This document shows, piece by piece, positions 19,969 to 30,420 of a DNA stretch of 64,000 nt. The stretch is from Aggregatibacter aphrophilus ATCC 33389 (GTDB taxonomy: Bacteria > Pseudomonadota > Gammaproteobacteria > Enterobacterales > Pasteurellaceae): assembly GCF_900636915.1 (NCBI RefSeq), contig NZ_LR134327.1, positions 372,001-436,000 on the forward strand, written 5' to 3'. Position numbers and translations under genes: made by a program. The notes under the pieces are model-generated. The model made no database searches. It was not told the DNA's origin and saw nothing but the letters and a program-made list of their open reading frames with translations. The stretch's first letter is position 1. Every line of letters starts with the position of its first letter.

Positions 19969-20930
19969 CAGATTTTAACTTTCACCAACTTATTGAAGTA
20001 GTGGCAAAAGCATCATCAGCCAATTTAGAATTATTAGAAAATACTCTATTAGAAGATTCATTATATCTATTTTCAAGCAATCCTAAAATTAGTTTCCCAC
20101 TTGGTGATATTGAGAAAGTAAATATCATAAATAGAGATAATAAGACTCAATTTAATATTGTAGTAAATTTTTTAGGGTTACAAGGCTCCTCTGGGCCATT
20201 ACCTGGGTCTGTTTTAGATGAAATTGCTGAAGAGTTTTATGAGAGTGAGCATATAAAGATAAAATATTTAGACTTCTTTAATCACCACCTCATTAGTCTT
20301 TTACATCAAATTTGGAGAAAGTATAAATACTATATTAAATTTAAAGAAGACTTCTCAGATATTTATTCAAAGAATATGATGAGTCTTATTGGCATATCTA
20401 GAGAATATTCAGAATATTCTCATCTAAAATGGGATAAGATCTTCTATTACCTAGGAATAATCCAATCTAGAATTAGAACTCCTCAAGTTCTAAGTACTAT
20501 AATTCAATATTATTTCTCCTTAGATAAGGTTGAAATAAAAGAACATGCACGCCAATTAGTTCAATTAAACTCAGAACAAAGAAGTTCTCTTGGTAACAAT
20601 AATATGATGTTAGGTGATGATTTTATTGCAGGTGATGTCGTTGAATCTTTTTCGAATAAATTTGAGGTGGCTATACATAATTTAGATATCAGCCAATTCT
20701 ACCAGTTCTTACCCTTAGGCCATAAGTATACGGAATTAAAAGAATTGATCCGTTTTTTACTGAAGGATCCTTTACCTTACGATATCTCTTTAGGATTACA
20801 TCCTCAAACTCATTCAACTTTTGTTTTAGGAGAAAATAAATCTAGTCTTTTAGGATGGACTACATTATTAAATTCAGCATTTGATAATTCATATTCTTTA
20901 GATGCAGTAACAATAGAGGGACAACGATAG
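19932..20930 (+). CDS. tssG: T6SS baseplate protein TssG
   Basis: The 332-residue product fits the TssG family. It has FNFHQLIEVV near the start, SNPKISFPLGDIEKV, NFLGLQGSSGPLPGSV, and YLDFFNHHLISLLHQIWRKYKYY. It bridges TssF and TssE/TssK in the wedge. The ATG lies inside tssF in another frame. The next gene starts one base after its stop. Confidence 0.94.
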   Translation: MGTEDLSPKYDLTDFNFHQLIEVVAKASSANLELLENTLLEDSLYLFSSNPKISFPLGDIEKVNIINRDNKTQFNIVVNFLGLQGSSGPLPGSVLDEIAEEFYESEHIKIKYLDFFNHHLISLLHQIWRKYKYYIKFKEDFSDIYSKNMMSLIGISREYSEYSHLKWDKIFYYLGIIQSRIRTPQVLSTIIQYYFSLDKVEIKEHARQLVQLNSEQRSSLGNNNMMLGDDFIAGDVVESFSNKFEVAIHNLDISQFYQFLPLGHKYTELKELIRFLLKDPLPYDISLGLHPQTHSTFVLGENKSSLLGWTTLLNSAFDNSYSLDAVTIEGQR

Positions 20931-20931
20931 C

Positions 20932-21717
20932 ATGCATAAACTTCTTCTTATGGTTACACATGCTTTTATGCTTGAGAAAGGAACTCTTCCCCATTGTCAT
21001 TTTAATCAACAGGGCGGGATCATTGGTGCCAGCAAGACAGCAAACTGGAAGATAAATAATTTTAAAAATGAAATTTCTGATATTGAATTTGAAATAAAAT
21101 ATTACGATGCTGATTATTGTCTAATTGCGCATACATCAAATATTTTTATCAACAAATCTTCTTATGCTCTTCCTATAGGAGGAATAATTCGCTTAAAAGA
21201 TAACGACATTATATCATTATTTAATTATGAAATAAGAGCTAAAATATTCACAAACCAGGCTGAAATAGTGACCTTACAAGATGAACTATCCTTTCTAGTA
21301 AATAACCCTTCAGATAAAATGGTTATTGGAGAAAATAATCTAAAACTAGAGGACTTTTCTCTCCATACTAAAACGTTACAAAACACTGAAAAATTGTTAA
21401 CGCTAAATCAAACAGAATTAGATCCGTTACTAGCGCTCAAAGATTCAGATATCACTGAAGATATCTTGAATTTAGGCTCATCTTACATGATAGATTCTGA
21501 CTATAAGTTTTTTAACCCCAATATAAATAGTAGCTTAGAATATTATGACCCAATAGAGCTAAACATTTTAAACAAGAAAGATGAAGCGTCGGTAAATAAT
21601 CTATATAATACACCGCAAGATGTTTTTGCATCTTTAAAACCTGTCACTTCCATAAAAAGTGGAGACAGAGAAGAACATGATGAGGAAATGCTAGATCCTC
21701 TATTTTTTATAGAATAA
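20932..21717 (+). CDS. T6SS-associated FHA-domain protein
   Basis: The protein has 261 residues. The N-terminal ~100 residues form a divergent forkhead-associated domain (GGIIGASKTANWKINN, then SNIFINKSSYALPIGGIIRLKDNDIISLFNYEIRAKI). The rest is acidic and looks disordered. FHA proteins (Fha/TagH) in T6SS loci bind phosphothreonine or act as assembly switches. No Ser/Thr kinase or phosphatase gene (PpkA, PppA) is in this operon, so threonine phosphorylation control is either absent or encoded elsewhere. Confidence 0.85.
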   Translation: MHKLLLMVTHAFMLEKGTLPHCHFNQQGGIIGASKTANWKINNFKNEISDIEFEIKYYDADYCLIAHTSNIFINKSSYALPIGGIIRLKDNDIISLFNYEIRAKIFTNQAEIVTLQDELSFLVNNPSDKMVIGENNLKLEDFSLHTKTLQNTEKLLTLNQTELDPLLALKDSDITEDILNLGSSYMIDSDYKFFNPNINSSLEYYDPIELNILNKKDEASVNNLYNTPQDVFASLKPVTSIKSGDREEHDEEMLDPLFFIE

Positions 21718-21731
21718 CTAAAGGCAAACTT

Positions 21732-22418
21732 ATGAAACTAAAACAACTATTTACACTAATCCCTGCGCTGATCATTGTGGGATGTTCTTCTAATGAACCA
21801 GGAGAAAACCCGCGACTGTCTAAAGCGTCAACATATTCACTTTCTATCTATGCTACTGATCGTGCAAATATTAACATTTACTCTCCAAAGGACGATGCAA
21901 TTTCAGTTGTAAGTGATGAAGTAAATATGGATTATGATAGTTCAGCTTTTGATAGTCCAAAGGGAGAGACTAAACGTCCTCGTAGTGCCAATGAATACAA
22001 AAATAATCTTAAAGCAAGCAGTTCAAATCCTTCAAACGATAAGCAAGTTATCCAACAAGAGAATGGTAAAGCTGATTTACGAGCAACACCTGTTATGTTA
22101 AAAGTTTTTCAGTTAACAGATAAATCCTTGTTCTTAAGTAGTACATACGATGATTTTCGCGGGAGCGACTTTACTGACTCCTTAGGCAAAACCTATATAT
22201 CTAATATTGATCTAATTATTGCACCAAACCAATTTAGATTTATTGAACCAGAAGCATTAAATGAAAAAACTCACTATATTGGCGTTGTTGCCTTATTTAA
22301 TGGATATGAAAATAGAAAATGGAAAGGTATTGTCCAAGTAAGACCAAAAGGCGGCGAAAGCTATCCATTATTAATTCGTGTGCTAGATTCTAAGGTTGAA
22401 ATCTATAAGGATAATTAA
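21732..22418 (+). CDS. tssJ: T6SS outer-membrane lipoprotein TssJ
   Basis: The 228-residue protein has a lipoprotein signal with Cys18 (PALIIVGC). The transthyretin-like TssJ part follows: YSLSIYATDRANIN, then TPVMLKVFQLTDKSLFLSSTYDDF, and VVALFNGYENRKWK. A low-complexity insert of about 60 residues rich in Ser, Asn and Lys separates the first strand from the rest, making this TssJ longer than many. It anchors TssM to the outer membrane. Confidence 0.93.
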   Translation: MKLKQLFTLIPALIIVGCSSNEPGENPRLSKASTYSLSIYATDRANINIYSPKDDAISVVSDEVNMDYDSSAFDSPKGETKRPRSANEYKNNLKASSSNPSNDKQVIQQENGKADLRATPVMLKVFQLTDKSLFLSSTYDDFRGSDFTDSLGKTYISNIDLIIAPNQFRFIEPEALNEKTHYIGVVALFNGYENRKWKGIVQVRPKGGESYPLLIRVLDSKVEIYKDN

Positions 22419-22421
22419 TTT

Positions 22422-23765
22422 ATGTCTGTATCAAATCGTGTTTTGTGGAAAGAGGGGCTGTTTATCCGCCCCCAGCATTTTCAGCAAGAAAGTCGTTTTT
22501 TTGCGACTCAGTTGAAACAACTTCTTGATATTTCAGCATATAGCTTCGGCTTTGAAAAATTATCTTTTGATAATCACCAGCTTTCTTATGGAAAATTAGC
22601 CATTTCTGAATGTAAAGGAGCCATGCCTGATGGTACACTTTTTGAACTTCCGTTAACAGACAGTTTGCCTTCATCAATTACTATTGATAGCAGGTTTATT
22701 GGAAAAATAATTTATTTTAGTCTACCGATAAATACAGGAACCGAAATAGAAATAGATTATTCACTTGAAGATTCACTGATTGATTCAAGAGGTGAGATAT
22801 TATTCACAGAAATTAAGGACACTCATAGTGAAACTGGCAACTATGCACAATTGGAATTAATTAAGAACCAATATCGCTTAAAATCATCATTAGATGATCT
22901 CAGTAATTATGTCTCATTACCAGTCGCTAGAATTAAGGATGTTACCCCTGATCATCAAGTCATTCTAGATGAAACATTTTTTCCTACTGCGCTTAACATA
23001 AAAGCCATTCCTGAATTAATCAGAAAATTATCTGAGTTATCAGAACTTATTTCTTTACGAGCACAAAATCTCGCAGGTAGAATGAACAACCCAGAGCAGT
23101 CTGGCGTTGCTGATGTAAATGATTTCTTAATGCTATTAACATTAAATCGGGTACTCCCTTTAATAAAAACCGTTGCTAAATCTGGCAAGGAACACCCAGC
23201 TACAGTTTATGAATTATTGGCGTCCTTACGTAGTGAACTCGCAACATTTATATTGCAGGAAAGATTTTCAGATACTTATTATGATTATATTCACGATAAC
23301 CCTGCTCTTTCATTAGTACCTCTATGTGCTGATATTAAATCCTATTTAAGCGTGGTCACAAATGCTCGAGCGTTGCCATTGCCTGTGGTTGCACATCAAT
23401 ATGGCATCTATACCTCACAAATCAAAGATACATCGCTGTATACGAGTTCTGAATTCATTATTGCTGTTAAAGCACATTTACAGCCAGAACTATTAAAAAC
23501 TCAATTTGTTCAACAAACAAAGATATCCAGTATAGAGCAAATAAATAAATTGGTTCATCTACAATTACCTGGCGTACCCCTTCATGCATTACCTGTAGCG
23601 CCTAGATATTTACCTTATCACTCAGGCTTTATGTATTTTCAACTAGATAAAACTTCCCCATATTGGAAAAGTATTGCATCCTCAGCTGGTTTTGGTTTTC
23701 ATATAACCGGCAATTATCCAGGATTAGAGATTGAATTTTGGGCGATTAGAGGAGACTTAACATGA
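22422..23765 (+). CDS. tssK: T6SS baseplate-membrane connector TssK
   Basis: The 447-residue product has the hallmark start NRVLWKEGLFIRPQHFQQ. Later come LPVARIKDVTPDHQVILDE and a C-terminal HVTG-like HITGNYPGLEIEFWAIRG. TssK trimers connect the baseplate wedge to TssL and TssM. Its last bases overlap the tssL start (ATGA-type coupling). Confidence 0.95.
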   Translation: MSVSNRVLWKEGLFIRPQHFQQESRFFATQLKQLLDISAYSFGFEKLSFDNHQLSYGKLAISECKGAMPDGTLFELPLTDSLPSSITIDSRFIGKIIYFSLPINTGTEIEIDYSLEDSLIDSRGEILFTEIKDTHSETGNYAQLELIKNQYRLKSSLDDLSNYVSLPVARIKDVTPDHQVILDETFFPTALNIKAIPELIRKLSELSELISLRAQNLAGRMNNPEQSGVADVNDFLMLLTLNRVLPLIKTVAKSGKEHPATVYELLASLRSELATFILQERFSDTYYDYIHDNPALSLVPLCADIKSYLSVVTNARALPLPVVAHQYGIYTSQIKDTSLYTSSEFIIAVKAHLQPELLKTQFVQQTKISSIEQINKLVHLQLPGVPLHALPVAPRYLPYHSGFMYFQLDKTSPYWKSIASSAGFGFHITGNYPGLEIEFWAIRGDLT

Positions 23766-24619
23766 GACATAATGAATTAGAAGTAATTGATTCATATGAT
23801 GGTGAGCTAACTAATAATTTACCAATAGATCGTATTAATATTACAAATAATGTACCTGTTATAAATGAAAAAACAGATTTATTATATGATCAGGTTGGAC
23901 AGGTTGACTTTGATATAGACTATGATTTTCAACTACAAACAGCCTCTTATAATCCTCTCGTGGAATTGGCTAACCCTTTGCTAGCCACGGCATTAAGAAT
24001 GAGAAAAATTTTGCAGTTAGACGATATTTCCAGTTTGTATACTAGAATGCAGAATGAGATTATTGCACTAAGCGAAAAAGTTAAAATGCTTAATTATGAT
24101 AGTGCATTCCAATTATCATTTAGGTATTGTGTTTGTACATTTATTGATGAAATGGTAATGGCAACCCCTTGGGGGAGCAGATCGGCTTGGGGACAGCGTT
24201 CCCTATTAGCATATTTCCATAATGAAACTTGGGGAGGGGAAAAATTTTATTCTATTTTATCTCGAACCATGTTAGAGCCTGAAAAATATCATGAGTTACT
24301 AGAGTTCATGTATATTTGTTTAGCATTAGGATTTAAAGGTCAATACGCCTTAAAATCACATGGCCAAGAAAATATCCAAAATATTCTTATAAAGTTACAA
24401 AAAACATTACGTCCTTTGCGTGGCTATGATTATCAGCGAAAATCTAAGACTCATCTATACGAACGTGATTATACGGTTAAAAAACCATTATCACTGAGTC
24501 GGTTATTCTTAGGAACATTGCTAATTTTCTCACTCATCTATTTTCTCTACAGTATGTATCTAAATTCTTACTCTACAGAAATCATAAACAATATTAATGA
24601 TATTATGAATAAATCTTAA
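23762..24619 (+). CDS. tssL: T6SS inner-membrane protein TssL (DotU family)
   Basis: The protein has 285 residues. The cytoplasmic DotU domain includes NPLLATALRMRKIL, FRYCVCTFIDEMVMATPWG, RSLLAYFHNETWGGEKFY and LEFMYICLALGFKGQY. A single C-terminal membrane helix follows (LFLGTLLIFSLIYFLYSMYL). No peptidoglycan-binding extension is present. TssL forms the inner-membrane complex with TssM. Confidence 0.95.
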   Translation: MRHNELEVIDSYDGELTNNLPIDRINITNNVPVINEKTDLLYDQVGQVDFDIDYDFQLQTASYNPLVELANPLLATALRMRKILQLDDISSLYTRMQNEIIALSEKVKMLNYDSAFQLSFRYCVCTFIDEMVMATPWGSRSAWGQRSLLAYFHNETWGGEKFYSILSRTMLEPEKYHELLEFMYICLALGFKGQYALKSHGQENIQNILIKLQKTLRPLRGYDYQRKSKTHLYERDYTVKKPLSLSRLFLGTLLIFSLIYFLYSMYLNSYSTEIINNINDIMNKS

Positions 24620-24644
24620 GCATAAAATATTAAAGAGGTTGAGA

Positions 24645-25271
24645 ATGACTCGAGTTTATTCTTCTATTTTAAAAAAACTGTTCTTTGTATGTTTTTTAAG
24701 TGTAATTAGCTTTTATACTTATCCCGCAACAGAGCAAGTGGAACGGTGCACTTCCATTAAATCCAATGTGAATCGATTAGCCTGTTTTGATGAATTGTTT
24801 AAAACACCAATTCGCTCTCAGCACATTGATAATACAGTTATAAGCAATACGATTCCAAGTGCAGTTAGTGACATTTTTGCTTTAGCAAAAAATACTAATA
24901 TAGAAACAGATAATGAACTTGAAGTTGTTTTATCAAGTCTTGATGATAAAGCTGCAATTTATATAGCCTGTAAAGATAATATAACTCGCTTTCAGATTGT
25001 TATGGATAGACCTGTTACGAAAAATCCTTTAACTGTCGAAATTGCTAATACCGAAACTCAACAGTCAGCTTCTAAAATTAATTGGCAAAATGCTGAACGG
25101 GGTTATATGTTAGACGCAGGACGAGGGCTTTATGCAATTCAACAGCTAAAGGCTATTCTTTATATTGATACATTTTCAGTGCTCATCCCACAAGAGAAGA
25201 GATCGTTTACTTTTAAGAACAATGGGCTAGCCTCAAAGGTTGCGCCAATAAGAAAAGAATGTGGTTGGTAA
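24645..25271 (+). CDS. T6SS-associated periplasmic protein, VasI/TagO family
   Basis: The start is set at the ATG at 24645 because AAAGAGG (24632-24638) is correctly spaced; an in-frame TTG two codons upstream is less likely. The 208-residue product has a signal peptide (LFFVCFLSVISFYTYPA). The family motif C-T-S-I-...-RLACFDELF follows right after cleavage. VasI-type proteins occur in many T6SS loci between tssL and tssA. Their exact role is unsettled, though periplasmic export is clear. Confidence 0.82.
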   Translation: MTRVYSSILKKLFFVCFLSVISFYTYPATEQVERCTSIKSNVNRLACFDELFKTPIRSQHIDNTVISNTIPSAVSDIFALAKNTNIETDNELEVVLSSLDDKAAIYIACKDNITRFQIVMDRPVTKNPLTVEIANTETQQSASKINWQNAERGYMLDAGRGLYAIQQLKAILYIDTFSVLIPQEKRSFTFKNNGLASKVAPIRKECGW

Positions 25272-25272
25272 A

Positions 25273-26700
25273 ATGAAATACCAAAGTATCTTGCAAGATA
25301 TTCAAGGTGAATTATTTCCAGTGGGGATTCCTGACGAGGAAGGGAGTCTCTTTTTTACAATTGATGAACAAGTAATGAAATTTGGTTCATTGCAGCATGA
25401 TAGTATTAATTGGGATAACTTAATTACTCATTCACAGAAGTATTTATCTGAGGTTTGTAAAGACTACAAGGTATTACAATATTTTGGTTATGCTGTCCTA
25501 TATAAAAACTTCGCCTTAAACTTTATTGATTTTATTGAGTTATTCTCTGAATTTAATAAAAAATATCTTTTTTTAGGGCATCCAAAACCGTCGGATAATA
25601 CATTAAATAGATTTAAAGAGAAAGCTATCAGTCTCATTATTGAACGAATTGAAAATGCGTTTAATAATAATTCGGAGATAAAATTTACCGCACTTGAAAA
25701 TGACAAACTCAATAAACTTTTTAATGATATATTTTTACAATTAGATGGATATATAGCAAATGTAAAAAGTGTATTTGATCGATTACAACCTCGAATTAAG
25801 GAACAAACAGATAGCGATGAATCTATTCTAACAATATCTAAAGAACCTGAAGACATTTCGTTATCAAAGGAACACACAGCGATTCAACGCACTAGAAATT
25901 TAGATATCCCGAATATCCATGAAGTTGATTTACAAAACGTACGGAAACTAAAGCAGATGTATCTCCAAATTGCAGATATAACTTGCTCACTTGAACCTAC
26001 ATCAATACTGAGCTACATCAGTCGTCGTTTTGGATTGTGGCATAGTATCTCACAATTACCCGAGATGGATATCAATGGAATAACTGCAATGCAAGCTGTT
26101 CCAGCAGATAAATTAAGTGATTATAGAGAATTAGTCTCGTCTTCTCCCAGTTTAGAGTTACTTAGTCGAATTGAAAAAACGGTAACAACAAGTCCATACT
26201 GGGTAGAAGGGAGTTACTTATCAGCCAAGTGTTGCCAAGCATTAAAAATGAGTGAAGCGGCAGAAGCAATTAAAAATGTAACTAGACAGTTTGTAAGTAA
26301 ATTCTCTACATTCTCTTCTGCAAAATTCCAAAATGGGGAGCCATTTTTATCAGAAACAGTATCAATTTGGCTAGAAGAAAATGAAGCCTCCCCACAAGAA
26401 TTAAAAACTGTAGAACAAGAACTAAATAATTTTGATGAAATTTATAATTCTGAGGGATTTGTTGCTGTACTAAAATTAATTGATGAACAACTAAAACAGA
26501 TAACAGACATACGCTCAAAAAACTATCTTCAATTTGAAAAAATACGTTATTTTTTGAAAGAAGAAATGTTTACTATTGCCCTGACTGAGCTTTCTGAATT
26601 AATTGATAACTGTAAAAAATATACTGTAGAAGAATGGGATAATAATTTCTTTATACAGTTATCAGGATTAAAAGATAAATTATTAAAGGATAATCAATGA
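25273..26700 (+). CDS. tssA: T6SS protein TssA (ImpA-N / VasJ type)
   Basis: The start is set at the ATG at 25273, one base after the previous stop; an in-frame GTG at 25261 would begin inside that gene. The protein has 475 residues. The N-terminal ImpA-N domain contains FTIDEQVMKFGSLQHDSINWD and KDYKVLQYFGYAVLYKNF. The C-terminal half resembles VasJ: PYWVEGSYLSAKCCQAL and KFSTFSSAKFQNGEPFLSE. TssA organises baseplate docking and sheath growth. It contains one of only two full uptake sequences in the T6SS operon (near 25687). Confidence 0.9.
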   Translation: MKYQSILQDIQGELFPVGIPDEEGSLFFTIDEQVMKFGSLQHDSINWDNLITHSQKYLSEVCKDYKVLQYFGYAVLYKNFALNFIDFIELFSEFNKKYLFLGHPKPSDNTLNRFKEKAISLIIERIENAFNNNSEIKFTALENDKLNKLFNDIFLQLDGYIANVKSVFDRLQPRIKEQTDSDESILTISKEPEDISLSKEHTAIQRTRNLDIPNIHEVDLQNVRKLKQMYLQIADITCSLEPTSILSYISRRFGLWHSISQLPEMDINGITAMQAVPADKLSDYRELVSSSPSLELLSRIEKTVTTSPYWVEGSYLSAKCCQALKMSEAAEAIKNVTRQFVSKFSTFSSAKFQNGEPFLSETVSIWLEENEASPQELKTVEQELNNFDEIYNSEGFVAVLKLIDEQLKQITDIRSKNYLQFEKIRYFLKEEMFTIALTELSELIDNCKKYTVEEWDNNFFIQLSGLKDKLLKDNQ

Positions 26701-29700
26701 AATATTTAAACCAATTATTAGGAATTTTTAGACAATTCTTCCGACCTATTTTTTATCATATAAGGAATTCAGTTCCTGTATTACTAACTCTAGGCTTAAT
26801 TTTGGTGTTTATAGGAATATGGACATATGGAACATCTTGGAGTTTTTCTGGTTTAACAAATGAAAATGGCTGGGATTATAAAATGGCAAAAGAAGTTGGC
26901 GTAGGTAGTCGCATTATTGCAACTGCTATCGTTCTGCTTTCTTTAGCTGTGATTGCCATTTTAAAGCTGCAATTAAAGAATGCTAAGTTAAACAAAGAAA
27001 AAAATCAGCTAGAAAAGGAACAAGAAGAACAAGACGCTATTCTACCTTATATTAAAGATCAAGATGATAGTCTTGAATTAATGGCAGAAGCATTAAAATC
27101 TCATCTCTCAAATAAAAATTATATTTATCAATTACCTTGGTATATGGTAATTGGAACAAAAGAGTCAGGCAAAACAAGTTTTATTAATCGCTCAAACCAA
27201 AAATTCACTTTAACAGCTTTTGAAAGGACATCTAAGCAATACTTACGGAAAAATGCATTATATAAAATTGACTGGTGGGCAAGTGATGATGCAATCTTGC
27301 TTGATCCTGAAGGTGAAATGATTCAACAATTCAACACAAGCCAAGATACTGAAGGACGAATCGCACAAGGTTTGTGGAATCATTTACTTGATTGGATCAG
27401 TGATGTACGTCCACTACGCCCAATTAACGGTATTATACTTGTAGTGGATTTGCCTAAATTAATTGCCTCAAATCACAGTGATAGACAAGCATTAGCTGCG
27501 CTCCTTCGCACTCGAATCAGAGATGTGACAGAAAAATTTGGCGCCAGAGTACCAGTATACGTAGTATTGAATAAAATCGACCTTATTGAAGGCTTTGAAA
27601 CATTTTACAGTGATCTAAAACAAGCTGAACGCTATCAAAATCTAGGTTTTTCTTTTACATTAAATACTGATGAGCATATTGATGATTGGACAAAAGAATT
27701 AAGAGACAGCTACGACAGTTTTATCAAAGAAATTGAAGAAATTATCTTTGATAAACTTGCGGGAACAATATCACAAGAAGAACGTGAATCATTGTATATG
27801 TACGCTCGTCAATTATCAGGAATGAAAGATATTCTCTTACAATTTATTAGTGATGTATTAGAAAGCGATCGTTTCACTACAACACCTTATGTACGAGGCG
27901 TGTACTTTTCATCTATCTTCCAACAAGGTATCCCAATGGATTTCTACCAATCTGCGTTAGCTAAGCAGTTTGAGTTACCTCATGTGGTACCAAGTTATCT
28001 ACAAGAAAGAACACAACGCACCTATTTTACACATAATTTCTTCTCAAATATTATTTATCCGGAAGCAGGCCTTGTTAGTGATAATCAAAAAGAACTAGGG
28101 CGGAATAAACGTAAATTTGTATTAAGTTCTGTTGGCGTTGCTATATGTTCTATTTTTATGGTAGCAATGTGGCAAAACTTTTTCTATCAAAATAAAACTG
28201 CTTCAGAAAAAGTGATAAAGATTACTGAAGAATTTCAGCAAATGAATATCAGCCAAGCTATGGATCCCACTGGCCGAAATTTGCTAAAACCGCTAAATAT
28301 GTTACGTCAGGCCACCTATGCATATGGAGATTATGAAAAAGCACTTCCTGTGATTGAGGACTTTGGTTTGTATCAAGGAAAAAAAGTTGGTAGTAAAGTA
28401 AGTGAAGCATATAAAAAATTCCTTGGTGAACGATTCTTACCAGAAATTGCAATGGGCTTAATTGAACAAATGGATGCTTTACCAGATGATAGTAATCAAG
28501 GGCTAGAGCTATTACGCGTATATCGAATGATTGATGATATGGCAAACCGTAAGGCTAAAATCCCTGAACAATGGATGGCTAAATATCTACAAAAAAACTA
28601 CCCTAAAAACCCTGATACTCAGCGTCAATTAATGTCGCACTTTACTTATGCAATGAAATACGTTGATCCTGATCTCAGTATGTTTGATAAAAAAATTGCA
28701 GAGAAGCAGCGAGAATATAATATGCTTCCTTTAGCTGATCGTGTGTATCAAAACTTTAAAATTTTTGCGAATACAGAATTACAACCTGCCACAAATCTTA
28801 AAACAGAAATTGGGCAAACATTTAGTACTATATTTAAAGTAGATCATAACGCTGAGGATGATCCTTCATTCTTTAAGGATAAAAACATTAGCCGCTCAGG
28901 TACATTAATCAGTCCTCTATTCACGGATTGGGCGTACAAGGACTTTTATGATCCTAAAGCAGTAGATTTACTTCAACTTGCCGCGATCGACGCCTGGGTA
29001 CTTGGCAAACAACAAACAACCAATTATTCAAAAGATGAATTGGCGACCTTATCAAATGAAATTCGTGATCGTTACATTGCTGACTATATTAATACTTGGC
29101 AAGAAGCATTAAACGACTTAGAAGTTGTTAATTTTGTAGATTTACGTCATACCGTTGATGTATTAGAGGCATTAACAAGTAATGAAAAACCACTACAAAA
29201 AATGATTAATTTAATTGATAAAAATAGTGAAATTTATCCAAGTCTGGCTGATATCAATACTGATAACTCAACAAAAAATCCAAATGTTGCAACACCAAAT
29301 CAACTTGCAGCATTAAAAATCACAGAGCATTTTGCTCCACTAACAAATGAGGTGAAAGCAGGTAGTGATTCACAACCACACCTAGATGATATTATGAAGA
29401 AATTGTCAGAGCTAAAATTCTATATGCAGACAATTCAGAAATCGCCGGAACCTGCACAAACAGCATTAAAAGCAATCATGGCTGAATTTAATTTAGAGCG
29501 TACAAATCCAGTTATTGATTTAAAACGCCTAGCAAATGAAGCAGCTGAACCGCTATCCACTCAACTTAATCATATTGCTGATGAAGCATGGACTGTTGAA
29601 CTCAAAACAGCCTTAAGCGAAATAAATAAATTATGGAATCGTAACGTTTATAGTTTCTATCAAAGCAGAATTGCGAACCGTTATCCATTAAATCGAAAAG

Positions 29701-30380
29701 CAACACAAAGTATTTCATTAGATGATTTCCGAGAGTTCTTTGGACCTAATGGCCGAGTACAGAGATTTTATAATGATTACTTGAAATTCTTCTTAGAAGA
29801 TAATACTGAGCTTTCTGTGGTTAACGGAGAAAGTATTATTTCACCTGAATTTTTAACCGCACTTCAAGATTTACAAGATATTCAACGTAATTACTTTGAT
29901 GGCTCAGGTAATGTTAATGTATCCTTTAGCCTAAAACCGTTAGGTCTATCAGGTAAGTTTACGGCGTCAACGCTAAATATTGATGGACAATTGTTAAAAT
30001 ATAGCCACGAAACACCATCAGCAAGCCGTCTAATTTGGCCAAATACAACGCGTCAAGATGTAGAAACCAGCTTAACATTAATTAGCTCAACAGGTGAAAC
30101 TGCAACATTACGCAAAACTGGTGATTGGTCATTATTTAGAATATTTGATGCAGCCAGTAAAAAGGCTAATGGACAATCTATCGATCTTTCGTTCAAACTC
30201 AATGGCGGAGCAATTAACTATCGTTTAACCGTTGAAAATGGTACAAACCCATTCTTCAACCATATACTGAACGAATTCATCTTGCCACCAAAATTAATTG
30301 ATACTGAAAACAACAATGGTGAAACTCAACCAATAGAAATAAATGAAGAAGAACTAGAAGATAGTAATATAGAAATGTAA
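26697..30380 (+). CDS. tssM: T6SS inner-membrane core protein TssM (IcmF family)
   Basis: The 1227-residue protein overlaps the tssA stop by 4 bases (ATGA). Two N-terminal membrane helices lie near residues 26-45 and 73-92. A cytoplasmic NTPase domain follows with an intact Walker A GTKESGKT at 153-160 and VLNKIDLIEGFETFY. A third membrane helix (SSVGVAICSIFMVAMW) is near residue 480, and a long periplasmic part ends in an acidic tail. The C-terminal region (SGKFTASTLNIDGQLLKYSH) would contact TssJ. It is the last gene of the operon. Confidence 0.96.
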   Translation: MKYLNQLLGIFRQFFRPIFYHIRNSVPVLLTLGLILVFIGIWTYGTSWSFSGLTNENGWDYKMAKEVGVGSRIIATAIVLLSLAVIAILKLQLKNAKLNKEKNQLEKEQEEQDAILPYIKDQDDSLELMAEALKSHLSNKNYIYQLPWYMVIGTKESGKTSFINRSNQKFTLTAFERTSKQYLRKNALYKIDWWASDDAILLDPEGEMIQQFNTSQDTEGRIAQGLWNHLLDWISDVRPLRPINGIILVVDLPKLIASNHSDRQALAALLRTRIRDVTEKFGARVPVYVVLNKIDLIEGFETFYSDLKQAERYQNLGFSFTLNTDEHIDDWTKELRDSYDSFIKEIEEIIFDKLAGTISQEERESLYMYARQLSGMKDILLQFISDVLESDRFTTTPYVRGVYFSSIFQQGIPMDFYQSALAKQFELPHVVPSYLQERTQRTYFTHNFFSNIIYPEAGLVSDNQKELGRNKRKFVLSSVGVAICSIFMVAMWQNFFYQNKTASEKVIKITEEFQQMNISQAMDPTGRNLLKPLNMLRQATYAYGDYEKALPVIEDFGLYQGKKVGSKVSEAYKKFLGERFLPEIAMGLIEQMDALPDDSNQGLELLRVYRMIDDMANRKAKIPEQWMAKYLQKNYPKNPDTQRQLMSHFTYAMKYVDPDLSMFDKKIAEKQREYNMLPLADRVYQNFKIFANTELQPATNLKTEIGQTFSTIFKVDHNAEDDPSFFKDKNISRSGTLISPLFTDWAYKDFYDPKAVDLLQLAAIDAWVLGKQQTTNYSKDELATLSNEIRDRYIADYINTWQEALNDLEVVNFVDLRHTVDVLEALTSNEKPLQKMINLIDKNSEIYPSLADINTDNSTKNPNVATPNQLAALKITEHFAPLTNEVKAGSDSQPHLDDIMKKLSELKFYMQTIQKSPEPAQTALKAIMAEFNLERTNPVIDLKRLANEAAEPLSTQLNHIADEAWTVELKTALSEINKLWNRNVYSFYQSRIANRYPLNRKATQSISLDDFREFFGPNGRVQRFYNDYLKFFLEDNTELSVVNGESIISPEFLTALQDLQDIQRNYFDGSGNVNVSFSLKPLGLSGKFTASTLNIDGQLLKYSHETPSASRLIWPNTTRQDVETSLTLISSTGETATLRKTGDWSLFRIFDAASKKANGQSIDLSFKLNGGAINYRLTVENGTNPFFNHILNEFILPPKLIDTENNNGETQPIEINEEELEDSNIEM

Positions 30381-30385
30381 CTTAA

Positions 30386-30420
30386 AACCCAAATAACAAA
30401 ACCTGTTATTTGGGTTTTTT
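30386..30420 (+). terminator. Terminator of the T6SS operon
   Basis: AACCCAAATAAC (30386-30397) pairs with GTTATTTGGGTT (30405-30416) around a 7-base loop and is followed by six T. It starts 6 bases after the tssM stop. No further T6SS gene follows on this strand. Confidence 0.92.
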
